A stretch of 64,000 bases of DNA, from positions 248,001-312,000 of the forward strand of contig JADKKR010000002.1 in the NCBI GenBank assembly GCA_016720395.1. Direction: 5' to 3'. Shown here piece by piece: positions 1 through 8,596 of the stretch; position 1 is the stretch's first letter, and each line of letters begins with the position of its first letter. The notes under the pieces were generated by a model. It was not told where the DNA came from, did not search any database, and saw only the letters and a list, made by a program, of their open reading frames with translations. This stretch comes from Geobacteraceae bacterium. GTDB lineage: Bacteria > Desulfobacterota > Desulfuromonadia > Geobacterales > Pseudopelobacteraceae. Made by a program: the position numbers and the translations under genes.

Positions 1-1
1 C

Positions 2-1504
2 ATCTCCTCTCAAATAAAATCACTCAATAATCAGCTCGCGGCAGCCGAGGAATCAACAGACGCTACAGCACCGACTCCGGCTGAAATGCTCGAGAACATC
101 TACAAGCTCAAAGAGAATGTACTCGAAAACATCAGAATCCAAAGAGAAACGGGAAAGCTGACGGCCACGGATGAACTTGCCATAAACGAGATAAACCAGA
201 TCAGTTACCAGGTTATTGTACGGCTGATCAAGGAGGAATACCGAAACGATCGCACCATTTCCGTTAAGCGGCTGGCTCAGATTATCCGGCGTATGCTGCC
301 GGACATCAAAGAGTTGAAATATCTGCTGCCACAGCTTAAAGACGGTCTTTTTGCTGAAGGCATGTCGCCCGCCGATTACCTGTCACTGGTGAAGGAACTG
401 AACAAAGAGCTTGATAGTGATGGCTTAATTCAGATTTTGATTGAGGCATCCGACCAGGTCGGGCTCACATTCAAAGAATTGCTTGACGGTATCAAGGATG
501 CCCCGGAAGAAGCGGCCAGGATCATCGTACTGGCTGCAGAATTAAAGAAAGGCGGCGTCAAGGCTGATGACGAACAGATGTCAACAGTCTTGAGCGACTA
601 CATCGAAAAAGTGAGCCGGGCCCTGGCGCTGGAATCACCCGAAGCTGCAACCTCCAGCGGCGGAAGGATGCTTAAATCGGCTGTCACAAGAATTGAGCGG
701 GAAATTCTTGATCGTTTGAAAGCACAGAATATCGCTTCGAATACGGTATCTGAGGTAGCAGAAAAACTGGCCAGCCAGTTTTCCGAAACCGTTTCTATGT
801 TGCACGGAGACTGGATCAGAACAAACCTCACTCGTTTGGAAAAACCGACTGATGACATGCTGCTTTCAATTATTGAGCAGGTAGCTGAGCGTGGACAAGG
901 GGGTGGGGTTACCGAAGAGATTCAGGCCGTTCTGATTTCCCATGGTTTTTCTGCCGAGACGATAGACACGATTGTCAAAAAAGCCCAGCAACGTGCCGCC
1001 GAGGCAATAACCCATGAAATAGAACTCCCCGAGGGGGTCATGAATGCCCGCGAGATGCTGTTTTTTCTGGATCGTGAAATCAAGAGGAACCTGCGTTATA
1101 ATGCTCCCTTCTCGACAATCCTGATCACCTATGAGCAGATCGTTGACCTGCGGACATTTACCACGATGGATCTGACCCGGGACATGCATATCCAGCTGAC
1201 CAACCAGTCGTTACTGTTTCTCAACGACATGAGAAAAATGGAACTGGATCTTCTTGGCATCATTACTATTGATGATTCGAAAGTTCCCTTTCTCATACTT
1301 CCGATGGCTGACTCATCAGGTGTGCTGTTTGTGAAAAGGAGAATTGACAAGGAGTTCCCGTGCCATGAATTTCTTGTTGATGACATAACCGTTCATATTG
1401 TGCCGAAGGTCATGGTGTCGAGCTTTAGTAAAAAGCGGACCCCTGACATGGATTCCTATGTAGAAGCACTGCATCAGCTGTATACTCAACCGAAACAGCA
1501 ATGA
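2..1504 (+). CDS. Cytoplasmic protein with degenerate GGDEF-like C-terminal domain (5' end outside window)
   Basis: The frame is open from base 2, and the codons before the first ATG (at 86) read like normal protein, so the true start is probably left of the window. From the ATG at 86 it is 472 residues. No signal peptide or membrane segment is visible; residues 1-310 look helical. Residues about 320-460 follow the layout of a diguanylate cyclase domain (REMLFFLDREIKRNLRYNAP, then a hydrophobic strand), but GIITIDDSKV at 391-400 stands where GGDEF should be, so catalysis is unlikely. The stop overlaps the ATG of the PP2C phosphatase gene by 4 bases (ATGA), which implies co-translation. I infer a signalling or scaffold protein paired with that phosphatase; the exact role is unknown. 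Confidence 0.75.
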   Translation: MSSQIKSLNNQLAAAEESTDATAPTPAEMLENIYKLKENVLENIRIQRETGKLTATDELAINEINQISYQVIVRLIKEEYRNDRTISVKRLAQIIRRMLPDIKELKYLLPQLKDGLFAEGMSPADYLSLVKELNKELDSDGLIQILIEASDQVGLTFKELLDGIKDAPEEAARIIVLAAELKKGGVKADDEQMSTVLSDYIEKVSRALALESPEAATSSGGRMLKSAVTRIEREILDRLKAQNIASNTVSEVAEKLASQFSETVSMLHGDWIRTNLTRLEKPTDDMLLSIIEQVAERGQGGGVTEEIQAVLISHGFSAETIDTIVKKAQQRAAEAITHEIELPEGVMNAREMLFFLDREIKRNLRYNAPFSTILITYEQIVDLRTFTTMDLTRDMHIQLTNQSLLFLNDMRKMELDLLGIITIDDSKVPFLILPMADSSGVLFVKRRIDKEFPCHEFLVDDITVHIVPKVMVSSFSKKRTPDMDSYVEALHQLYTQPKQQ

Positions 1505-2277
1505 CAACAGCCACGATGATCTCCGCCCACGCCACACACCCAGGACTTGTCCGCCAGAACAACGAAGATTGCATCCTCACGGATGACAAGTGTGGAATCT
1601 ATCTGCTTGCAGACGGTATTGGCGGGCATAATGCCGGCGAAGTGGCCAGTTCCCTGGCCGTTGAAACAGTCTATCGGACATTGCGATCAAATATCGCACA
1701 TACTGCGGTTGATGGATATTTTGAGCTTATGGTGCATGCCATGCATGCCGCTCATTGGGAGATAAGCACCAAAGCACAGTCAGACCCGGCGCTTATGAGA
1801 ATGGGTACAACCCTCGTCGTTGCCGTTGTGCGGGAGAATAAGGCCTATATCGTTAACGCCGGAGACAGCCGGTGCTATTTGTTCCAGAGCGGCCCCTGTG
1901 CCGATTTTGACCCTCTCCTTGAAAGTATGGGAAATAAAATCAAGCGGCTGACCCACGATCACACCGTGGGTGATCTGCTGCTGGCAAGGGGCGTTGCTAT
2001 CGGAATGATTCCAAAGAAACAATTTCACACACTGACCAAGTCAATTGGCTGCGGAAGTCCTCCGTACCCGGATTTCAACATTGTTGAAATCAAGCAGGAC
2101 GATGTGCTCCTGATCTGTTCCGACGGCCTGACCAATATGCTGACAGACGCTGAAATCGAAGCCGTTCTTTCACATGGCGAGGACAGCCTTGATTCACGTG
2201 CTGCAGCACTTATTGACGCCGCCAATGCAAACGGCGGCAGGGATAATATTTCCATCGTACTGGTAACATCCCCGTAA
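1501..2277 (+). CDS. PP2C-family serine/threonine protein phosphatase
   Basis: 258 residues, a single-domain metal-dependent Ser/Thr phosphatase of the PrpC/Stp type. Motifs in order are RQNNED (18-23), LADGIGGHNAGEVAS with the metal-binding DGIGGH around 38-43, NAGDSRCYLF near 120, ICSDGLTNM near 205 and GGRDN near 245-249. These give the aspartates of the two-metal centre. There is no signal peptide, so it should act in the cytoplasm. The start ATG lies in the stop of the preceding gene, so translation is coupled to the degenerate GGDEF-like protein. No Ser/Thr kinase gene is visible in the window, and a kinase may lie further left. Confidence 0.93.
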   Translation: MTTATMISAHATHPGLVRQNNEDCILTDDKCGIYLLADGIGGHNAGEVASSLAVETVYRTLRSNIAHTAVDGYFELMVHAMHAAHWEISTKAQSDPALMRMGTTLVVAVVRENKAYIVNAGDSRCYLFQSGPCADFDPLLESMGNKIKRLTHDHTVGDLLLARGVAIGMIPKKQFHTLTKSIGCGSPPYPDFNIVEIKQDDVLLICSDGLTNMLTDAEIEAVLSHGEDSLDSRAAALIDAANANGGRDNISIVLVTSP

Positions 2278-2558
2278 ACCGGCAGCTGTTCGATTATCCC
2301 GCTTCATCATGATGCAGAAGATCTCATTACGTTACCGCGAAGGCCGGGATATTCTTGACAACAGGGCCGGTAACCGGAATGCTCGGTCGATACCTCAAAT
2401 CAGGCGGTTTTTAGCGGCCTGCCGATCAGCAGCAGCACTACGCTGTGCAATAATCAGGCTTACACGGCCGAGGTGCAGGATGTGACTGGCAGTTCTCGGG
2501 TCGGCATCGAACTTGCTATGCTGTGGTATACGTCAGAATTACATGAAAGGAGTTTCCT

Positions 2559-3116
2559 ATGAAAAAATCTGTTCTGGTCCTTGTGGCTGTCCTTATCACG
2601 GCAGCCTCGTCTGTGCAGGCTGAGACGAACGTCAATGTCAGCATCGGTGTCCCTGTCCCGCGGGTGGTCGTGTCCGGTCCCCCGGCGGTTCTTTTTGATG
2701 TGGAACCGTTTTTTCTCGCTCCTTCGCGTCTCGGCTTCTATGTAGGGGTGGACACACCCTATGACATCATCTTTAGTTCGGACTACTACTATCTGTACTA
2801 TGGCAACAGCTGGCATCGCTCCCGCCATCACAACGGCCCCTGGGCCGTTGTGCCCTACCGGCAGCTGCCGCCGGGAATCCGCAAGCATCGTATCGAACAG
2901 ATCCGTTCGTACCGGGACCGGGAGTATCGCGTCTATCGTGGTGACCGTGACCACTACCGCGGGCGCAGCCACCGCCCCGGGCATGAGCGGAAGGAAGAGT
3001 GGAAAGACGATCGCCGGCACGACAGGCAGGAAATCAAAGAAGAGCGCAGGCGTGAAAAGGAAGATCGAAAGGAAGACCGTCGTGACAGGGATCGTGGCCG
3101 CCATGGCCGTGACTGA
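2559..3116 (+). CDS. Exported basic, Arg/Asp/Glu-rich protein of unknown function
   Basis: 185 residues with a clear signal peptide (MKKSVLVLVAVLITAASSVQA) and a ribosome site AAAGGAG 8 bases before the ATG. The middle (about 50-110) is aromatic-rich: SSDYYYLYYGNSWHRS followed by GPWAVVPYRQLPPGIRK. The last 60 residues are almost entirely charged (repeated KEER, DRR and KEDR units). Similar short exported proteins with a Tyr/Trp core and charged tail are common in Geobacter-type genomes, but no function is known to me. It is a single-gene unit closed by a strong terminator at 3131. Periplasmic or envelope location is inferred from the signal peptide. Confidence 0.8.
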   Translation: MKKSVLVLVAVLITAASSVQAETNVNVSIGVPVPRVVVSGPPAVLFDVEPFFLAPSRLGFYVGVDTPYDIIFSSDYYYLYYGNSWHRSRHHNGPWAVVPYRQLPPGIRKHRIEQIRSYRDREYRVYRGDRDHYRGRSHRPGHERKEEWKDDRRHDRQEIKEERRREKEDRKEDRRDRDRGRHGRD

Positions 3117-3130
3117 ACCGGGCTGAATTC

Positions 3131-3161
3131 GACGGGGGGCTGCTTGCCCCCCGTCTTTTTT
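3131..3161 (+). terminator. Intrinsic terminator after the exported basic protein
   Basis: Perfect 10-bp stem GACGGGGGGC / GCCCCCCGTC with a 5-base loop, followed by a run of T. It lies 14 bases after the stop at 3116. Confidence 0.92.
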
Positions 3162-3176
3162 GTTGGGGTAGTATGG

Positions 3177-5039
3177 TCAGCCGCGGACCACGATACCTTC
3201 CGTCAGCGCAAACTCAATGAAATCTCCGGCGTCAACGGCCGGTATACCGATCCCGGTGGCCACGTCTCCGGCGGCTGACGAGCCGTCCAGCCTCTCCAGG
3301 AGGCGGAAGTAGGTTTCACAGAGAGATTCCGTACACACACCTTCCACGCTTGGATAGATGACAGCCCATGACCCTGTCGGTCGAAGCCTGTCACTGATCC
3401 CCCGCACATCCGCCGTACCGAACTCCAGAACATCAAGGATTTCATAACGGAATACCGCCAGCCTGGCTGAATCTGCCAAGCGTAACGGCATCTTCAGCAG
3501 TTGATGTTGACTCTGTCTCTGTTTGGGAAGCGGGGGCGGCGGTGTCATCAGTGCTGCTGCGTAGTGATAATGGTAATCCACCAGGTCAAGCAGTGCCGGC
3601 AGAAAACGTTTCAGTCGTTTGGCAGAGAACTGTGCCGTCAGGAAGTCCCGTTGAATCTGCCAGATCTGTTCATCAGTCAGGTCGGATTCGCTGGTTCCGG
3701 CTCCCCGTGCCGCTTCCAGCCACTCCGCGAATCTCTGCAGGAATTCCGCCGGCCGCAGGCCGAACGTATGGAGCATCCCGTTGAACCAGGCCACCGCACG
3801 GCCACGGGTATAGAAGATGTCACAGGCGGTTGCCAGGCAGAGAGCCTTCTGCATATCCTCTGCGCTGAACGTCGGTGAAGAAGCCAGTGTATAGGGTGGG
3901 GCCGGAAGATGTTGCAGGCCGATAGCTTCGGAACGTAGCGCCAGTGCCGTTCCCGGCAGTATCGCCAGCGGAAAGATGTCAAGGTGATTGGGATAGAGCC
4001 CCAGGGCAAAATCGAGGCTGTCCCGGAATCCGGCCAGCGTGTCACCCGGCAGGCCGTACATCAGGTCAAAGCCAAAGGTTGCTCCGGCCTCGTTCAGCAG
4101 CATGGTGCGGCTGACAAAGTCATCCCGCCGGAAGGTTCGCCCGACCTGTTTCAGTACCTGCGGATCGGAGCTCTGCAGACCGATCTGCAGCGAGCAGGTT
4201 ATGCCGGCAAAGAGCCCGGCCATCTCGCGATCGATAAACTCGCTGCGAACCTCGAAATGAAAATGGATCAGCGGAGCGATCTTCCCGATCATGCGCAGAA
4301 TTACCTTGGCGCGCCGCTGATCCTGGTTGAAGGTTGAATCCAGGACGAAAATCTGGCTTACTCCGCGGCTGACGAAGTGCCGCAATTCGGCTTCGATCCG
4401 CTCCAGTGAAAAGCGTCGCACACCGTGGCTGTCACGGGAGTCGAAGCAGAAGTCGCAGGAAAAGCCGCAGCCCCGCGACAACTGCCAGAGAATTCCCGGA
4501 TAGCTTCCGGCATCGATAATGCCGTTCAGCCAGGGGGAGGGGATAGCGTCCAGGTCGTTGACCGGAAACGCAGGGGTCAGGGAGATAGCGCCTGCTCTTC
4601 GTGAGGCAACTCCCGGGAGGTCAGCGACAGCACTGCCTTTTGACAGCTGCGTACAGAGGGAGGCAAAGGGGCCCTCACCCTCGCCGGAGATCAGCAAATC
4701 GAATGCTGTTCCGGCCAGTATGCCCGACGGGTCGGCAGTGGCCTCCGGGCCGCCGGCAACGGTGGTTATCCCCGGCAGGCGCCGTCGCAGTTCATCTGAC
4801 AGCGCTCCGCACATTTCGCGATTCCAGACATACAGGGAGAAGCCGACCAGATCGGGACGAAGCGCGATCAGCCTGTCAACGCAGTCGGAGCAATCCTGGC
4901 CCAGGTAAAAATCAGCCAGTTCCACGTCAGCTGACGAGGCTTGCGGGACAGTTGTCAGATAGCTCTTCAGGAAAGCGTTGGCCAGGGGAACGGCCTGGGG
5001 AGACGGGTAGGGATGAATGGCTACAAGGATTATGCGCAT
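3177..5039 (-). CDS. B12-binding-domain radical SAM protein
   Basis: 620 residues. Residues 1-150 look like a cobalamin-binding-type Rossmann domain (start MRIILVAIHPYPSP; VGFSLYVWNREM; TTVAGGPEATADP), without an obvious DxHxxG cobalamin ligand. The radical SAM cluster motif CGFSCDFC gives Cys191, Cys195 and Cys198, followed by a TIM-barrel-like region (IFVLDSTFNQD, LQIGLQSSD). The last 200 residues form an extra domain of the kind seen with DUF4080-type family members. It would use a 4Fe-4S cluster and S-adenosylmethionine; the substrate cannot be told from sequence. Its start overlaps the end of the upstream 152-residue gene by 10 bases, so the two form an operon. Confidence 0.88.
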   Translation of the reverse strand: MRIILVAIHPYPSPQAVPLANAFLKSYLTTVPQASSADVELADFYLGQDCSDCVDRLIALRPDLVGFSLYVWNREMCGALSDELRRRLPGITTVAGGPEATADPSGILAGTAFDLLISGEGEGPFASLCTQLSKGSAVADLPGVASRRAGAISLTPAFPVNDLDAIPSPWLNGIIDAGSYPGILWQLSRGCGFSCDFCFDSRDSHGVRRFSLERIEAELRHFVSRGVSQIFVLDSTFNQDQRRAKVILRMIGKIAPLIHFHFEVRSEFIDREMAGLFAGITCSLQIGLQSSDPQVLKQVGRTFRRDDFVSRTMLLNEAGATFGFDLMYGLPGDTLAGFRDSLDFALGLYPNHLDIFPLAILPGTALALRSEAIGLQHLPAPPYTLASSPTFSAEDMQKALCLATACDIFYTRGRAVAWFNGMLHTFGLRPAEFLQRFAEWLEAARGAGTSESDLTDEQIWQIQRDFLTAQFSAKRLKRFLPALLDLVDYHYHYAAALMTPPPPLPKQRQSQHQLLKMPLRLADSARLAVFRYEILDVLEFGTADVRGISDRLRPTGSWAVIYPSVEGVCTESLCETYFRLLERLDGSSAAGDVATGIGIPAVDAGDFIEFALTEGIVVRG

Positions 5040-5488
5040 GTTTCATCCTTTCCGGTGAGCGGCAGCAGCCAGACCCGGGGGGCCATGCCGTAGTTCCAGG
5101 CCAGGCAGAGCCTGCGGTAGCCGGAGAAGAGCAGCGCTTCGCCTCCGCACTGCAGGATGATCGGTGCCGGTAATCTCAGTGTTCCCTGTCGCTGCAGGGC
5201 ATCCTCCATCAGGGAGTAGTTTCTGCGGTAGCCGCGTTTGGCCTTGGCCAGATAGCGGGCATAGTCGTCATAGCTGCTGTAGGAGAGCGCCACCGGAATC
5301 CCGTTGATCTGCCCCGAACGGGGATAGGGTGTCAGGCGGCCGGAGTCGAAACAGGACAGGATCTGCTCCCAGCCGATCCCGTGACGGCGGTAGAAGTCCT
5401 GCTTGTCAGGATGGGTGGTGAATTCCCATTCTTCACATGACAGTTCCGGCTTGACCCAGGTTATGGTGAGGCTGGAGATTGAGCGCAT
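5030..5488 (-). CDS. Small protein with ParB/sulfiredoxin-like C-terminal segment
   Basis: 152 residues, no signal or membrane segment. The N-terminal part is not recognised. Residues about 105-148 (LPAPIILQCGGEALLFSGYR, then MAPRVWLLPL) have the strand-turn-helix pattern of ParB-like nuclease/Srx folds, which often read PIIV..DG..L.DGHHRL. The His residues are absent here, so the assignment is weak. It overlaps the radical SAM gene downstream by 10 bases and should be translated with it. It may be a specificity or accessory factor for that enzyme; this is inferred only from the arrangement. Confidence 0.7.
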   Translation of the reverse strand: MRSISSLTITWVKPELSCEEWEFTTHPDKQDFYRRHGIGWEQILSCFDSGRLTPYPRSGQINGIPVALSYSSYDDYARYLAKAKRGYRRNYSLMEDALQRQGTLRLPAPIILQCGGEALLFSGYRRLCLAWNYGMAPRVWLLPLTGKDETCA

Positions 5489-5542
5489 GTCGTCTTTCGA
5501 AAGAAGAGTCAGGGTTTAATCCCGTTTAACAAAAAGCTGGCT

Positions 5543-5656
5543 CTCACAGAGCACACAGAGTACACGGAGTAAAAAACATACTGCAGAAGAGTTCGGAAGG
5601 TGTATCGTTTTTGATTCTCTCTGTGCCTCGCTTAGAAGCGCCTACTTTTGGCTGTG
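5543..5656. repeat. CACAGAG-type inverted-repeat element, copy A
   Basis: Left arm CTCACAGAGCACACAGAG begins at 5543; right arm CTCTCTGTGCCTCG begins near 5616. The arms are roughly inverted around a unique AT-richer centre. The right end (5619-5656) recurs almost exactly, in opposite orientation, in copy B at 11631-11670. No coding potential was seen. Confidence 0.75.
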
Positions 5657-5700
5657 AGCTTGAGCGAACGCAGTGAGCGGGTGAGAGACGAATTTGACCG

Positions 5701-6024
5701 TTACTCCAGTGTGGAGCGCTGTTTTTTGCGCTGCGACATAATCTTCTTCTCGGTCAGGCGCTGCTCTTTGGCCCGTCTCGGTACTTTGGTGGCGATACGC
5801 TTCTTCTCTTTGCGCTCCCGTCGTTCCAGTGCAGCCTGCAGGCGCACCATGGCTTTCTCGCGGTTCTGTAGCTGCGAACGGCTCTCGGAAGCCTGGGCCA
5901 CGATGCCGGTCGGCAGGTGGCGGATGCGCACGGCCGAATCGGTGGTGTTGCGGTGTTGTCCGCCCGGTCCGGAGGCACGGTAGAACTCAACTCGAAGGTC
6001 TGTATCCCGGATCTCAATAGTCAT
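5701..6024 (-). CDS. Class I release-factor-like protein (GGQ domain only)
   Basis: 107 residues. The peptidyl-tRNA hydrolysis motif appears as ASGPGGQHRNTTDSAV (residues 17-32), followed by a strongly basic helical tail (RRERKEKKRIATKVPRR...). This matches the short RF-homologue group related to ArfB/YaeJ and mitochondrial C12orf65, which rescue or release stalled ribosomes and lack codon-recognition domains. It lies 8 bases after the stop of a small membrane-protein gene, with GAGAG as a likely ribosome site, so it is the last gene of a three-gene operon starting with yaiI. Whether it rescues ribosomes here is inferred. Confidence 0.85.
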   Translation of the reverse strand: MTIEIRDTDLRVEFYRASGPGGQHRNTTDSAVRIRHLPTGIVAQASESRSQLQNREKAMVRLQAALERRERKEKKRIATKVPRRAKEQRLTEKKIMSQRKKQRSTLE

Positions 6025-6032
6025 GGTTTCTC

Positions 6033-6203
6033 TCAGAAGTCATCTCGGAACCTGACCAGCAGGTAGCAGCACCCCGCACCGCCCGCCAGCATGAGCAGAT
6101 CGCGACCCCATGGAATCGGCAGGTCGAGCATGGAATAGATCACCGGGTCGAGGAGTGCCGTGGTCAACAGGCCGACCGCACCCCAGGTGAGCAGCTTTTT
6201 CAA
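6033..6203 (-). CDS. Small hydrophobic protein (56 residues), TTG start
   Basis: This short frame starts with TTG at 6203-6201, which overlaps the stop of the yaiI-like gene (TTGA), and ends at 6033, 8 bases before the release-factor-like start. The product begins LKKLLTWGAVGLLTTALLDP and contains MLDLPIPWGRDLLMLAGGAG, then ends LLVRFRDDF. It has two hydrophobic stretches (about 4-27 and 35-50), so it is probably an inner-membrane protein. Support comes from filling the gap between two genes exactly with stop-start overlap; the family is not recognised. Confidence 0.6.
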   Translation of the reverse strand: MKKLLTWGAVGLLTTALLDPVIYSMLDLPIPWGRDLLMLAGGAGCCYLLVRFRDDF

Positions 6204-6664
6204 GGTAGTCGGATTCCTTTCAGCATCCGTGTCAGGACACGGTCCAGGGATGAGGCGAAGCGCTGCCGGTCAGTATTGCTGAACTGGCCAGGCCCACCCT
6301 GGATCATGCCCGCTCCGCGCAGCTCCTGCATCAGGTCGCGCATGGAGAGGCGTTCACCCACGTTCTCCTCGGTATAGAGCTCACCGCGCGGGTCAAGACC
6401 CAGCGCACCCTTCTCGACGATGCGGGCCGCCAGCGGGATGTCGGCGGTGACCACCAGATCCTGCGGCGTGGCCTGTTCAGCGATATAGTCATCGGCCGCG
6501 TCGAAGCCGTCGGCTACCACGACCGAGGATACCAGGGCCGAATGGTGTTTGTGCAGCGAGGTGTTGGCCACCAGACAGACCGGAATCTCCAGTCGTTCGG
6601 AGGCGCGGAAGACGATCTCCTTGATGACCCGGGGACAGGCATCGGCATCGATCCAGATTTTCAT
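6200..6664 (-). CDS. yaiI: YaiI/YqxD family protein (UPF0178, DUF188)
   Basis: 154 residues, the usual length for the family. The family signature starts the protein: MKIWIDADACPRVIKEIVFR; later VVTADIPLAARIVEKGALGL and LDPRGELYTEENVGERL match its conserved blocks. These proteins carry a PIN-like fold with an N-terminal Asp cluster (D6, D8), but no activity is firmly established. It is the first gene of an operon with the small membrane protein and the release-factor-like gene; its stop overlaps the next start. Confidence 0.93.
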   Translation of the reverse strand: MKIWIDADACPRVIKEIVFRASERLEIPVCLVANTSLHKHHSALVSSVVVADGFDAADDYIAEQATPQDLVVTADIPLAARIVEKGALGLDPRGELYTEENVGERLSMRDLMQELRGAGMIQGGPGQFSNTDRQRFASSLDRVLTRMLKGIRLP

Positions 6665-6700
6665 GTATTCCCTGCCTTCACGTCCTCATGCTTCACAATA

Positions 6701-6735
6701 GAAAACCCCGCAGAAACAGTTCCGGCGGGGTTTTC
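6701..6735 (-). terminator. Intrinsic terminator of the NifU-domain gene
   Basis: GAAAACCCCGC paired with GCGGGGTTTTC around a 13-base loop. It lies between the end of the NifU-type gene (6759) and the start of yaiI (6664), with T residues on the minus strand. Confidence 0.85.
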
Positions 6736-6758
6736 CGACAATCCCTGCTGATCAGTAA

Positions 6759-6980
6759 TCAGACCCCGATGACTTCCTTGACACCCGGAATCTTCTCTTT
6801 CATGGCCCGCTCGATACCCATCTTGAGGGTCATGGTGGACATGGGGCAGCTGCCGCAGGCGCCTTTCAGCCGAACCTTGACGATGCCGTCTTCGGTCACT
6901 TCCACCAGCTCCACATCACCGCCATCGGCCTGCAGGCCGGGGCGAACCATTTCCAGAACTTTCAGTACTTCTTCTCTCAT
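6759..6980 (-). CDS. NifU C-terminal-domain Fe-S scaffold/carrier protein
   Basis: 73 residues made only of the Nfu domain. It begins MREEVLKVLEMVRPGLQADG, and GACGSCPMSTMTLKMGIE contains the CxxC (CGSC) that binds a bridging 4Fe-4S cluster in a homodimer. Related proteins deliver clusters to apo-enzymes. It stands alone with its own terminator and is not attached to nifS or nifU, so general Fe-S maturation is more likely than a nitrogenase-only role. ATG is preceded by a GGAG-type site. Confidence 0.93.
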   Translation of the reverse strand: MREEVLKVLEMVRPGLQADGGDVELVEVTEDGIVKVRLKGACGSCPMSTMTLKMGIERAMKEKIPGVKEVIGV

Positions 6981-7052
6981 GACTGTTCTCCTTTAGAGTA
7001 TAAGTAGTTCATCGCTGAAACCGGATCAATCCGAATTATCCGAGATGAAGGG

Positions 7053-8456
7053 TTATGTTTCTCCCAGCGGCAGCCCGGGCTCGGTCAGGTGCTCCGGCCG
7101 CATGGCTTCTTCCAGGTCCGCTTCCGGCATCAAGCCCCGTGCCAGCACGATCTCCCGGATGGAGCGGCCTGTGGCAACCGATTCCTTGGCCACTTCGGCA
7201 GCTGCGTTGTATCCGATGGAGGGGGCCAGCACCGTCACCAGTCCCAGGGAATCCTCCAGGTAGCGCCGGCAGCGCTCTTCATTGGCTGTAATTCCAGTAA
7301 TACATGAATCGGTGAATTTCTGCACGCAATTCTTGAGCAGCTCCATGGAAAACAGCAGGTTATAGGCGATCAGCGGCATCATCACATTCAGCTCGAGCTG
7401 ACCGGCCTGGACCGCCAGCATGACCGCCTGATCGCATCCCATAACCTGGTAGCAGACCATGTTGGTCATCTCGGCCATGGACGGGTTGATCTTGCCCGGC
7501 ATGATCGAGGAGCCGGGCTGGACGGCCGGCAGGCGGATCTCGTCCAGTCCGGTCCGTGGACCGGAGGAGAGCAGTCGCAGGTCATTGGCGATGCGTCCGG
7601 TCGTGACCGCGGAGCGCCGCAGAGCCGAAGAGAGTGCCAGAAAGGGGTCCATGTTCTGCATGGCCTCAAACAGGTCAGGAGCGGCGGTCACCGGGAATCC
7701 GGTGGCCGTTTCAAGTTCCTTGATGATGGCTGTGATATAGGCCGGCTGGGCATTGAGGCCGGTGCCGACTGCCGTGCCGCCGATGCCCAGTTCGAGCAGT
7801 GCCGGGATGCAGGACTCAAGACCTTCGCGGCTCCTGCGGATCGCCGAGGCATAGGCGTTGAACTCCTGTCCCAGTCGGATCGGGACAGCGTCCTGCAGAT
7901 GGGTACGCCCCGATTTCAGGATATGGTCGAATTCGCCTCCCTTGGCGGCCAGGGAGTTCTCCAGTCCTTCCAGCGCCTCCAGCAGGGGATCAAGCATCTC
8001 CAGAGAGGCCAGGCGGATGGCTGTGGGGATCAGATCGTTGGTGGACTGGGCCATGTTGACATGGTCGTTGGGGTGCAGGGTCGTGAAATCCCCTCGCTTC
8101 CGTCCGAGCAGTTCCAGGGCACGGTTGGCCAGGACTTCGTTGACGTTCATGTTATGGGAGGTCCCGGCCCCGGCCTGGAAGGGATCCACCACAAACTGGT
8201 CGGCCAACCCTCCGGCCAGCACCTCATCGGCGGCAGCGACGATAGCGTCGCCGATATCGGTCGGCAGTCTGCCGGTAGACATATTGGCCCGTGCAGCACA
8301 TTTTTTTATGATCACCACGGCCCATACAAAGGCCGGGTGCGGCTTGAGTCCGGAGATAGGGAAGTTTTGCAGCGCCCGGGCCGTCTGTGCCCCAAAATAG
8401 GCCTCGGCCGGAACTTCCATTTCTCCCAGGGAGTCTTTTTCAATGCGGATGGACAT
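7053..8456 (-). CDS. aspA: Aspartate ammonia-lyase
   Basis: 467 residues from the ATG at 8456, chosen because GGAGGTG lies 4 bases upstream; a TTG 12 bases earlier is less likely. The product belongs to the fumarase/aspartase superfamily. The block GAGTSHNMNVNEVLANRALE favours aspartase over fumarase, which normally has TQTNMN. The catalytic signature GSSIMPGKINP lies at 315-325 and GRTHLQDAVP near 183-192. It converts aspartate to fumarate and ammonia, feeding the TCA cycle or fumarate respiration. The gene is monocistronic and divergent from the phosphohexomutase gene. Confidence 0.9.
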   Translation of the reverse strand: MSIRIEKDSLGEMEVPAEAYFGAQTARALQNFPISGLKPHPAFVWAVVIIKKCAARANMSTGRLPTDIGDAIVAAADEVLAGGLADQFVVDPFQAGAGTSHNMNVNEVLANRALELLGRKRGDFTTLHPNDHVNMAQSTNDLIPTAIRLASLEMLDPLLEALEGLENSLAAKGGEFDHILKSGRTHLQDAVPIRLGQEFNAYASAIRRSREGLESCIPALLELGIGGTAVGTGLNAQPAYITAIIKELETATGFPVTAAPDLFEAMQNMDPFLALSSALRRSAVTTGRIANDLRLLSSGPRTGLDEIRLPAVQPGSSIMPGKINPSMAEMTNMVCYQVMGCDQAVMLAVQAGQLELNVMMPLIAYNLLFSMELLKNCVQKFTDSCITGITANEERCRRYLEDSLGLVTVLAPSIGYNAAAEVAKESVATGRSIREIVLARGLMPEADLEEAMRPEHLTEPGLPLGET

Positions 8457-8596
8457 AGGCACCTCCAATCAACAATCCGGAAATTTGGTTGTGAACGACA
8501 GATATTGTTGGTATTGTTTCTGCCTGTTTTTAGCATACAACTGTGCCGACAAAAAGCATATCATTCACTGTCGGCCATTGAATTTTGGGAGGTTTC

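Noticed and set aside
2460..3104. Minus-strand frame opposite the exported basic protein
   Set aside because: Low-complexity shadow of a charged repeat region. The plus-strand gene has a signal peptide, ribosome site and terminator.
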